Shown in pieces: positions 24,630 through 32,560 of a stretch of DNA of 39,965 nucleotides. This DNA is from an uncultured Lachnospiraceae bacterium. Its GTDB lineage: Bacteria > Bacillota > Clostridia > Lachnospirales > Lachnospiraceae. The position numbers and the translations under genes were made by a program. Location of the stretch: assembly GCA_947570615.1 (NCBI GenBank), contig CANOVJ010000036.1:1-39965 (forward strand). The letters are read 5' to 3'. The notes beneath the pieces were generated by a model. That model was not told the DNA's origin, did not search any database, and saw nothing but the letters and a program-made list of their open reading frames with translations. Position 1 is the first letter of the stretch; the number at the start of each line of letters is the position of its first letter.

Positions 24630-26004
24630 GAAGGTTCACCTGCGGCTTACCGCTCTGTGCGCGGGGATCACAGCGGCCCTCATGGTGGTTATGTCCCTGT
24701 GCTATCTGTATGTATCCGAGACAGGACTCTACAGAAACCAGTATAATTCGTTCAAAAATGATATTAATACCATCGCTACCAACCTGGAGCAGCAGTCCGT
24801 CATTTCCATGGAATGGCTCTCCAAAATGGAAGCCCAGGGAAACTATGCCTTTCTGGTCCTGGACAATGACGTTCCATTTCTCTATAACAGCCTGACCGGA
24901 AACGCCGATTCCCTCAAACACACTGTTCTGAAGGAAAGCCTGGATTTTTACCGGCAGAGCTTTTCCATCGGTTCGGCCCCGGAGGTTCCTCCTTCCCCTT
25001 ACGCGTCTTATCACACGGAATACCGCTTTTCATCGCCCTCCTCCGGAGAAGACTATTTCGGCTCCGTGATCATGATCGAAAAGAGAGCGTCCGTGTTAGA
25101 GATCGCCGTGGTCTCGCCCCTGAGTCTTCTGGAAAAGCAGATTTTTCATCAGCGCGTCCGTTTTTTCTTCATTGATCTGGCCGCGATCCTTCTGCTTGGC
25201 GCTTTTTCCTGGATCTTTACCGGTATCCTTCTAAGGCCCATAGCGGAAAGCCAGCGCAGACAGGCGCAGTTTATCGCCTCCGCCTCCCATGAGCTGCGCA
25301 CGCCGCTGGCTGTGATCCTATCCTCCGCAGAGTGCTGCGCCAACACAGGGCAGGAGCAGAAGGCGGGCTTTCTGAAAACAATAAAACAGGAAGGGCTTCG
25401 CATGTCCCGGCTGATTGAGGATCTGCTCACCCTGACGGAATCCGACGGCCACCACTTTTCCATCCGCAAAAAGAGTGTGGAGCTGGACACTCTCCTTTTG
25501 AATACCTGTGAGGCCTTCGAGGCGCTTGCCCGGGAAAACGCTCTCTCGCTCTGCCTCGCCCTGCCGCCGGAACCTCTTCCCCCCTGTCTGTGCGATCCTG
25601 ACCGGATCAGGCAGGTTCTTTCTATCCTGATACACAACGCCATCAGCTATACGCCGGCGCAGGGGAAAATCCTGCTGTCCCTCTCCTACAGGAGTTCCTC
25701 CTGCAAAAAGGCTCCTGAAAAGAACGTGTTTTACACAGAGCCCGCCCATGAGAAGGATTTGCGCAGAAAGTCGGCCTTTTATCTGTCCGTCTCCGACAAC
25801 GGCATCGGTATTTCCGACGAGGACAGGAAAAAAATATTCGACCGTTTCTACCGGGTGGAAAAGTCCCGCAGCACAAAAGACCATTTCGGGCTGGGGCTGT
25901 CCATCGCCTGCGAGATTGTACACGCCCACCGCGGAAGCATTGCCGTGGCCGATTCGAAGGAGGGCGGGGCCGTGTTTACAGTCGCTCTGCCGGAGAGGGT
26001 GTGA
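24622..26004 (+). CDS. Sensor histidine kinase, partner of the OmpR-type regulator
   Basis: The 460-residue kinase has two transmembrane helices (about 7-30 and 180-205) around an extracytoplasmic sensor of about 145 residues. The phospho-acceptor motif ASASHELRTPLAV and an ATPase domain with N-box HNAISYTP, DNGIGISDEDRKKIFDRFYR and GLGLSIA follow. No HAMP domain is evident between TM2 and the H box. The start is the ATG giving MYKKVHL, with GGGAG 6 bases before it; an ATG 12 bases earlier has no site. Translation is probably coupled to the regulator by the 8-base overlap. The gene ends 12 bases before the convergent helicase gene. Confidence 0.92.
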   Translation: MYKKVHLRLTALCAGITAALMVVMSLCYLYVSETGLYRNQYNSFKNDINTIATNLEQQSVISMEWLSKMEAQGNYAFLVLDNDVPFLYNSLTGNADSLKHTVLKESLDFYRQSFSIGSAPEVPPSPYASYHTEYRFSSPSSGEDYFGSVIMIEKRASVLEIAVVSPLSLLEKQIFHQRVRFFFIDLAAILLLGAFSWIFTGILLRPIAESQRRQAQFIASASHELRTPLAVILSSAECCANTGQEQKAGFLKTIKQEGLRMSRLIEDLLTLTESDGHHFSIRKKSVELDTLLLNTCEAFEALARENALSLCLALPPEPLPPCLCDPDRIRQVLSILIHNAISYTPAQGKILLSLSYRSSSCKKAPEKNVFYTEPAHEKDLRRKSAFYLSVSDNGIGISDEDRKKIFDRFYRVEKSRSTKDHFGLGLSIACEIVHAHRGSIAVADSKEGGAVFTVALPERV

Positions 26005-26016
26005 TGCGAACATTCC

Positions 26017-29000
26017 TTATATAAAATCAAACAGACTCATCTGCACATTTTTCACCGCCTCCTCATCCTCCGCCTTCTGCACCCGCTCCCGCGCGCTGCA
26101 GCTTTCGGGAACCTCCTCAAGAAACCGGGAGGGCTCCTGTCCGCAGACCAGGATCAGCTCCTCCTTCGCCCTGGTCATGCCCACGTAAAACAGACGGCGC
26201 TCCTCCTGCATCTGCGCCGCAGATAATGGGCGCTCCCCGCCGCCAAACTCCAGAGGCATCCTTCCCTTATCCATTCCGTAAAGGATCACCACGGGAAACT
26301 CCAGTCCCTTGGAGCCGTGAAGGGTCATCAGCGTCACCGCGTCCGAGGTGAATTTTCTCCCGCCGTTTCGCCGCACATCCCCCTCCTCTCCGAAGGAAAG
26401 CGTATGGAGAAACGCTTCCATGGTGGGATAAAGAACCGACATATCCATCAGCTTTTTCATGGCCTGCACATCCACAAGGGCAAATTCCGCCGTCCACTCC
26501 TCTAACAGCTTTACGGGACGGGTCCTTTTCACCTTTTTCCGGTACTTTTCGGTAAGGAGGATCCATTTCTCCTCCTCATCCTCCCCAAGCCAGGGACTCA
26601 GCAGCTTTCTGCACAGCTCGTCCCTCTCCTGCCGCCCGTCCTCCAGAATCCGGCGGAAAAAGTAAAGCGCCCCGCGCACCTCCCGCTCCGTCAGGAAATC
26701 CTCTCTCCCCGCCACCAGATAGGGAATCCCCTCCTGCCGCAGGCATTTCTCCAGAAGCGCCGCCTGTCTGTGGGTGCGGTAAAGTATGGCAATATCCGAA
26801 AATCCCCTGACCGGGCGATTCTCCTGCGCGCTGTTTTCATCCGTCTCCAGCATGTCGATGCCGCCAATCTGCCGGTTGATCTCTCTGGCCACAAAGATCG
26901 CCTCCCGCCTCTCATCCTCCGCCGACACGATGCGCACGGGGAAATCCGTCCTTTTCCGGGCCTGCATGGTACGCTTTCCGCCGTCATTATGGGAAATCAC
27001 CCCCAGAGCGGCCTGCAAAACCGACGGCGAGGAACGATAATTCTCCTCCAGGCGAACCGTGGAAAGATCCGGATATTCCTGCGCAAGACGGGCAAACACA
27101 TTCGGATCACATCCCCGGAATCCATAGATGGACTGATCCGGATCCCCGATCACAAACAGCTCCCGGCCTCCCTGTCCCCACTGCATCACCAGCCTGTACT
27201 GGAGCGGATTGATATCCTGGAACTCATCGATAAGCAGACAGGAAAACCTCTTTCGCTGCGGCGCCTCCCCGGGCAGATCCTGAAAAATTTTCAGGGTCTC
27301 CAGAAGAAGGTCGTCATAGTCCAGCGCCCCCGCCTCCCTGAGCAGCTTCTGATAATATTCATACACGCGTCTCTTATCATCCTCCGCCTGCTTCAGGCCA
27401 TTTTTTACCTGGGAGAGCTCCCGAAGAAAGCGGACGGGAGCGTCCTTCTTCTCAAATTCCCCCAGCGCTCTCTGAGCCAGCTCCAGCGTAAGACCCTCGT
27501 CCGCCACCACAAAGCACTGCCCCTCCTGCTGCAGAAAATGACTGCATATGGCATGAAAGGTTCCGATCCATACTCCCGTACCGGGCAGGGATTCCCGCTG
27601 TTGCCTTCGGCTCTGATTTTTACCGGACTCCTGGCTGGTCATCCTGCTCTGCATTTCCTCCGCCGCCCTGTTGGTAAAGGTCACCGCCGTGATCTCCCGG
27701 GGAGATACCTTCCGTTCCTTCAGAAGATGGTGGAGCCTGGCGGTCAGCGTCCTTGTCTTTCCGGAGCCCGGCCCGGCAATAACCGCGATTGCCCGGCCTG
27801 TCTGCTCTACGGCCTTTTGCTGTGGCTCATTCAGACCGTCTGCAAAGCTCTCCTGCGTCTTTTCATCCGCTTTTTCGCACAAATCCGTACCCGTACCGTT
27901 CTCCCTCCTCCCGGGACGGGATTTTTCCGACTTTTCCTCTTTTTTCAGTTCCCGAAGCTCCTGCGCTGAAAAGAAGGACATCTGTCCCTCCAGACTGCTG
28001 ATATCCTCCGCTGAAAGCAGGCTGATCTTTCCATATTCCCCGTCGAACCCGGGGGTTCGTTCCACCTCTCCCCTGCGAAGTCTGCGGATCCCCTCCGCCA
28101 CCAGCGGTCCTGCCGCCCTGCGGATATCCTCGATGGGAATTTCCCTCAGAATGGCAAATTCCGGGCCGAGCGCGCCTGTCATGTACTCGTACCTTTCCGC
28201 GGCCTTTTTTCCGGCGGCGGAGATTCCCATGGACGCTCCGATCACCTCCTGGAGGGGAACCAGGCTTTCAAAAGGGCGTCCCGCAGGAAGCACAAAGCCC
28301 TCCGCCCGGTCCGCAAGCTGCTCCACCCGGTTGAGCACGCCGATGGTTATCTTTTTTCCGCATACCGGACATCTGTTTCCATATTCCGCCGTTTCCTCCG
28401 GCGAAATGCACAGTCCGCATTTCCTGTGCCCGTCAAAATGATACTTCCCCTCCTCCGGGAAAAATTCGATGGTGCCCGCCAGGCCCCTGCCCTCCTGAAC
28501 GGCCCCGGCCAGCCCTTCATAGGACAGCTCTGTGTCAAACAGATTCGCCTCCCGCCCCAGCCTTGCCGGCGAGTGGGCGTCCGAATTGGAGATCAGATGA
28601 AACCGGTCCAGCGCGCCCACCCGCCAGTTCATGGGCGGGTCGGAGGAAAGCCCCGTCTCCAGCGCATGGATATGAGGCGTCAGATCCTCGAAGCATTCCT
28701 CTATCCGGTCAAACCCCGAAAACGCGCCGAACAGGGAAAAATGCGGCGTCCAGATATGGGCTGGCACATAGATTCCCCGGGGAATCATATCCAGCATGAT
28801 CTCCAGCAGATCACGGCATGGAAGTCCCAGTATGGGACGCCCGTCCGAATGGATATTCCCGATCTGCTCCAGCTTCCCGGAGAGCGCCTGCGCCTGCTCA
28901 AGGCCGGGAAGGATCAGAAGACTGTGTACCTTTCTCACCCTGTCGTCCTTTTTATAAATGGAGCTGATCTCCCCGGTCACCACAAAACGGGGGCGTCCCT

Positions 29001-29232
29001 GGGGGATCCCTTCCTTTTCAATCCGGTATTCCTTTTTGAGCACATACAGTCCGTCCTCCGCCGGCTCGAGCTTTTGCGATAGCTCCTCTCTCCAGGCCGG
29101 GTGAGTGAAATCTCCTGTGCCGATGATATGGATACCCTTTTTGCGCGCCCACAGATCAAGATGCTCCGGCGTGCATTCCCTGCTGGTGGCCCGGGAATAT
29201 CTGGAATGGATGTGCAGATCTCCTATGTACAT
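26017..29232 (-). CDS. EndoQ-like PHP endonuclease fused to UvrD/PcrA-type helicase
   Basis: The 1071-residue fusion begins with a PHP metal-dependent nuclease domain (1-260; H7-x-H9, D41/H44, D218-x-H220) and a zinc finger C272-x2-C275/C288-x2-C291, the layout of EndoQ (TIGR00375), which cleaves beside deaminated bases. Residues about 465-1030 form a superfamily 1A helicase: Walker A GPGSGKT, LLIDEFQDINP, DPDQSIYGFRG, LEENYRSS, LMTLHGSKGLEFP and FYVGMTRAKEEL. Sliding-clamp-type motifs QMSFF (417-421) and QMSLF (1064-1068) end each half. The start is the ATG giving MYIGDLHIHS, with GGAG 6 bases upstream; the 42-codon longer frame is basic shadow sequence. It is probably a DNA repair enzyme coupling nicking and unwinding. 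Confidence 0.88.
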   Translation of the reverse strand: MYIGDLHIHSRYSRATSRECTPEHLDLWARKKGIHIIGTGDFTHPAWREELSQKLEPAEDGLYVLKKEYRIEKEGIPQGRPRFVVTGEISSIYKKDDRVRKVHSLLILPGLEQAQALSGKLEQIGNIHSDGRPILGLPCRDLLEIMLDMIPRGIYVPAHIWTPHFSLFGAFSGFDRIEECFEDLTPHIHALETGLSSDPPMNWRVGALDRFHLISNSDAHSPARLGREANLFDTELSYEGLAGAVQEGRGLAGTIEFFPEEGKYHFDGHRKCGLCISPEETAEYGNRCPVCGKKITIGVLNRVEQLADRAEGFVLPAGRPFESLVPLQEVIGASMGISAAGKKAAERYEYMTGALGPEFAILREIPIEDIRRAAGPLVAEGIRRLRRGEVERTPGFDGEYGKISLLSAEDISSLEGQMSFFSAQELRELKKEEKSEKSRPGRRENGTGTDLCEKADEKTQESFADGLNEPQQKAVEQTGRAIAVIAGPGSGKTRTLTARLHHLLKERKVSPREITAVTFTNRAAEEMQSRMTSQESGKNQSRRQQRESLPGTGVWIGTFHAICSHFLQQEGQCFVVADEGLTLELAQRALGEFEKKDAPVRFLRELSQVKNGLKQAEDDKRRVYEYYQKLLREAGALDYDDLLLETLKIFQDLPGEAPQRKRFSCLLIDEFQDINPLQYRLVMQWGQGGRELFVIGDPDQSIYGFRGCDPNVFARLAQEYPDLSTVRLEENYRSSPSVLQAALGVISHNDGGKRTMQARKRTDFPVRIVSAEDERREAIFVAREINRQIGGIDMLETDENSAQENRPVRGFSDIAILYRTHRQAALLEKCLRQEGIPYLVAGREDFLTEREVRGALYFFRRILEDGRQERDELCRKLLSPWLGEDEEEKWILLTEKYRKKVKRTRPVKLLEEWTAEFALVDVQAMKKLMDMSVLYPTMEAFLHTLSFGEEGDVRRNGGRKFTSDAVTLMTLHGSKGLEFPVVILYGMDKGRMPLEFGGGERPLSAAQMQEERRLFYVGMTRAKEELILVCGQEPSRFLEEVPESCSARERVQKAEDEEAVKNVQMSLFDFI

Positions 29233-29354
29233 TTTTTCTCTCCGTTTCTGTTTTGTATATGTCCCTCCTTTATTATCGCCTTTTTTTCCCGTTTTGGGAA
29301 GACCTCTCTTTCCATCGCGCCGGCCGTCACCGCCGCCCGTATGGCGGGAAGGGC

Positions 29355-31748
29355 TCACTCGATTGCCCTGATCCTCTCCACCAGGGAGAGCCTTGCACAG
29401 TACCGGACCGCACAGACCGAGAACACTGCCTGCACAAGAAACAGCGCCAGACCAAACAGCAGCATCTGCGCCACCGGAAAGTGATACGTGATCTTCCCGA
29501 ACGTTCCGATCTGATCAAAGATATCGCAGATAATCCGGCTGCACGCCACCCCGATCGTCAGCGTGGTCAGTATGGTTATCCCCACGTAAAACATACATTC
29601 AAAGGACAGCATACCGGAAAGCTGCCGGCTGCTCATTCCCACGGACTGGAGGATTCCAAATTCCTGCTGCCGGGCCAGAAGACTGGTGATCAGCGTATTG
29701 GCCAGATTGATAAGAGAAAACAGAAATACAAAAATCACGATACCATAAAACAACTTCAATTCCCCCTTAAGATTCGTCCTTAAGGAGGAAACCATGTCGT
29801 CCAGAACGTCTATGAGGACTCTTTCGTCCGTCACCGTGTCGAACAGGGCCCGCCGGAGCTGAGGATCATCCTGTTTCGTGTGAATATTGAGATACGTTGT
29901 AAAGTTCTCAATTTCAGGGTAAAGCATGGAGAGCTCCTCCTGCGGCAGAAGGAAAAACTGAGACGCGCTGCCTGTCTGAATATCCTTTACGATCCCCTGA
30001 ACCGTATAGCTCCTGGTCACTGCGTTGTAGCCGGAAAATGTGATCGTATCGCCCACCTCAAAGGCCGCTCCGTAAACCCCCTCCAGCGTATCGCCTCCCG
30101 GACAGACCAGGATCCCGCCCTTTTCGCGCAGCTCCCGGTAATCGGCGGTTCCGCTCAGAATGTTCTCATCCGTATACAGCTTTGCTGCCTGACTCTCTGT
30201 CAGCCCTCTGATCTCAAAGACTTCCCCTTCAAGAATGGCGGGCACCTGGGCGCAGGTGGTGCTGCAGGCAGTCACATAATCCACGCCGGGAATCCGGGCG
30301 AGCTCCTCCTGCAATGCGGCATTGAGAATATCCTCCTTCTGGATTTCAATGAACTCCTCTCCGCTGTACTGCTCATACGGCAGCCGCAGCAGATAATTAC
30401 TCCTGTCCCCAAACTGGGACAGCGCCATCTCCTTTACGTCTATGGAACCGGCGTAAGCGGACACGCATACAAGCAGAATGCCCGTCAGACTCAGGGAGAG
30501 GGAGGTGACCGCCGCCTTTTTGCGGTTGCGGGAAAAATTCATCCAGGCAAGGCTCGGCATCGAAAGGCGGCGGTGCATCCCCCTGGAAATTCTGCGTCCC
30601 GGATGCTGCGAATACGCGCTGGCCCTCACCGCCTCAATGGCGGACACCTTCCCCGCCAGCCGCAGGGGCTTTCTGGCGGCGATCACCACGACTCCGTACA
30701 TTGTCAGAGAAATGGCAATGGCATATCTGATATTGTCCCTCCAGGACCAGACTCCCGGCATGACGATACAGGCGATAAGCGCCGCGGCCAGAAGCCCCGG
30801 GGGAATCGCCATGACGGTCAGATGGTTCCTCTCCCTCTTTATGATCTCCCGTAACTGTCCGGGCGTGGCTCCAAGCACCTTGAGCCGTCCATATTCCCGC
30901 ATCCTTCCTGAAACCGAAATATAGAAGATATTGTAGATCACCACCGCGCATACCAGTGCGATAATCAGCGCCAGCGCATAGATCTCCATTCCGCTTCCAA
31001 GGTAGATCTCTGTCATTTTAAAATAATTGGAGCTGTAGAATATCCTGTCCTTCGTGATTCCCATCTCCTCGAAAAAGGCGTCGATCTCCTCCTGGAGCCG
31101 GTGGGTATCCATGGATTCGCCCTGCGCAAAGCGGAAACGAAGCTCAAAGTGCGCTTCTTCCCTGCCTGCTGCCGCGGCAGTCTCTGAAATCCAGACCATA
31201 AAGGTACGGCTGGCATTCTCCCTTTCCAGGATTCCCGTAACCGTGTATGTCTCCTCCCCGCTTCCCAGATCCAGCTCGATACGCTGTCCGGTCTCCACAG
31301 GCAGACCACAGGATTCCAGAAAAGCCCGTTCCACACAGATCTGGGATACGCTCTGTGGATAATCCCCGATGATACTTCCGAACTCCATCAGATCGATCAT
31401 TCCCGGATCCACAAAGCTCACGTCCAGATTGGTGTCCCGATAGCGGATAAGCCCACAGCCCGCGGTATATCCCCATTTCTCAAATTCTCCGGCATTCACA
31501 AGCCGTTCTATCTCCTCATGGGACACCGGGCCGCATCCGGCCTGGTATTGCCCTCTTATATGCCTTAGCGTCTCCAGCCTTCTGGCGGAATAGACAAAGC
31601 AGAGCGTCCCCATAAGGCATACCGCAAGGGCGATGGTCAGGATCACAAAAATACTCCGCCTCCTGTCAGACGCCATACTCCGTTTCGCCAGCCTTCTGAC
31701 CACTGTACCCGTATTTTTCTCAAACGGCCATATCATAACTATATCCAC
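29355..31748 (-). CDS. MacB/FtsX-type ABC transporter permease (module 1)
   Basis: The 797-residue permease has an N-terminal helix, an extracytoplasmic domain, three helices, then a second helix, extracytoplasmic domain and three-helix set. That is two FtsX repeats, the C-terminal one with LINLANTLITSLLARQQEFGILQSVGMSSRQL. These permeases work with the ATPase encoded just upstream, either in export or in mechanical signalling to the envelope. The start is uncertain: a GTG at 31748 lies only 1-2 bases from AAGGAGT, while the ATG at 31736 is 13 bases away. The gap to the ATPase stop is 17 bases. Confidence 0.87.
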   Translation of the reverse strand: MDIVMIWPFEKNTGTVVRRLAKRSMASDRRRSIFVILTIALAVCLMGTLCFVYSARRLETLRHIRGQYQAGCGPVSHEEIERLVNAGEFEKWGYTAGCGLIRYRDTNLDVSFVDPGMIDLMEFGSIIGDYPQSVSQICVERAFLESCGLPVETGQRIELDLGSGEETYTVTGILERENASRTFMVWISETAAAAGREEAHFELRFRFAQGESMDTHRLQEEIDAFFEEMGITKDRIFYSSNYFKMTEIYLGSGMEIYALALIIALVCAVVIYNIFYISVSGRMREYGRLKVLGATPGQLREIIKRERNHLTVMAIPPGLLAAALIACIVMPGVWSWRDNIRYAIAISLTMYGVVVIAARKPLRLAGKVSAIEAVRASAYSQHPGRRISRGMHRRLSMPSLAWMNFSRNRKKAAVTSLSLSLTGILLVCVSAYAGSIDVKEMALSQFGDRSNYLLRLPYEQYSGEEFIEIQKEDILNAALQEELARIPGVDYVTACSTTCAQVPAILEGEVFEIRGLTESQAAKLYTDENILSGTADYRELREKGGILVCPGGDTLEGVYGAAFEVGDTITFSGYNAVTRSYTVQGIVKDIQTGSASQFFLLPQEELSMLYPEIENFTTYLNIHTKQDDPQLRRALFDTVTDERVLIDVLDDMVSSLRTNLKGELKLFYGIVIFVFLFSLINLANTLITSLLARQQEFGILQSVGMSSRQLSGMLSFECMFYVGITILTTLTIGVACSRIICDIFDQIGTFGKITYHFPVAQMLLFGLALFLVQAVFSVCAVRYCARLSLVERIRAIE

Positions 31749-31765
31749 ACTCCTTCTCTTTCCTT

Positions 31766-32431
31766 TTACCCCGCGATCCTTCCATCCTCAATCCGCACAA
31801 TGCGGTCGGCGAGCCGCGCGATCTCGTCGTTGTGGGTGATCATCACAATGGTCTGACTGAACTGCCTGCCGGTGCGCTTTAAAAGGTCGAGCACATCGGC
31901 GCTGGTTTTGCTGTCCAGATTTCCGGTGGGCTCGTCGGCCAGGACGATGGCCGGTTTGGTGATCAGCGCACGGGCGATGGCCACCCGCTGCTGCTGCCCG
32001 CCAGAGAGGTTGTTCGGCATATTTGGAAGCTTATCCTCCAGGGCCAGCATCCCCACGATCTCATCCATAAACTTCTGATCCGCCGTATCGCCGTCCAGCT
32101 CCACAGGCAGAACGATATTCTCATATACATTCAGAATCGGCACCAGATTGTAGTTCTGGAAGATAAAACCGATGTTGCGGCGGCGAAAGATGGTCAGCTC
32201 CCCGTCGCTTTTTCTGGCCAGCTCCTCTCCGCGGACAATGACACTGCCCGAGGTGGGCGTATCCAGACCGCCCATCATATTTAATAAGGTAGATTTTCCG
32301 CTTCCGGAGGTTCCCACCACGGCCACGAACTCCCCCTGCTCCACATTGAGACATACGCCGTCCAGGGAGCGGGTAATGTTCGGCTCGCTTCCATAATACT
32401 TTTTCAGATCAATGGTTTGAAGAATACTCAT
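31766..32431 (-). CDS. MacB/LolD-type ABC ATPase (module 1)
   Basis: The 221-residue ATPase has Walker [11 protein letters not shown]-loop [10 protein letters not shown], signature [15 protein letters not shown], Walker [13 protein letters not shown] and switch His in MITHNDE. It belongs to the MacB/LolD/BceA family that pairs with FtsX-like permeases. It has its own promoter region with a TATAAT and twin 10-base repeats upstream. AAAAAGGAG precedes the ATG. It powers the 29355-31748 permease. Confidence 0.93.
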   Translation of the reverse strand: MSILQTIDLKKYYGSEPNITRSLDGVCLNVEQGEFVAVVGTSGSGKSTLLNMMGGLDTPTSGSVIVRGEELARKSDGELTIFRRRNIGFIFQNYNLVPILNVYENIVLPVELDGDTADQKFMDEIVGMLALEDKLPNMPNNLSGGQQQRVAIARALITKPAIVLADEPTGNLDSKTSADVLDLLKRTGRQFSQTIVMITHNDEIARLADRIVRIEDGRIAG

Positions 32432-32493
32432 ATTTTCTGTGCTCCTTTTTCCGCTGTTTTGTTATTCCGGCCGGTCAGTCAGCGGCTACATTT

Positions 32494-32560
32494 ATTATAT
32501 CTACAGCAGAAAACACGGCAACACAGAGCGTAAAATCTAATAATTAAAATGTAAAATCTA
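32494..32560 (-). promoter_or_regulatory. Module 1 promoter with 21-bp-spaced direct repeats
   Basis: On minus, TTGCCG (32521-32516) and TATAAT (32499-32494) are 16 bases apart. Just upstream, TAGATTTTAC occurs twice as an exact direct repeat (32560-32551 and 32539-32530), 21 bases apart, which is two helical turns. The distal copy reaches the stop codon of the preceding permease. This looks like a binding site for an activator, perhaps an OmpR-type regulator. Confidence 0.55.

Noticed and set aside
26770-29082. Several plus-strand ORFs of 218-399 codons opposite the helicase fusion
   Set aside because: The minus strand carries a complete set of helicase and PHP motifs; the plus frames have none.
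29233-29358. 42-codon N-terminal extension of the helicase fusion
   Set aside because: It has basic low-complexity sequence; the PHP domain begins right at the downstream ATG, which has a GGAG site.
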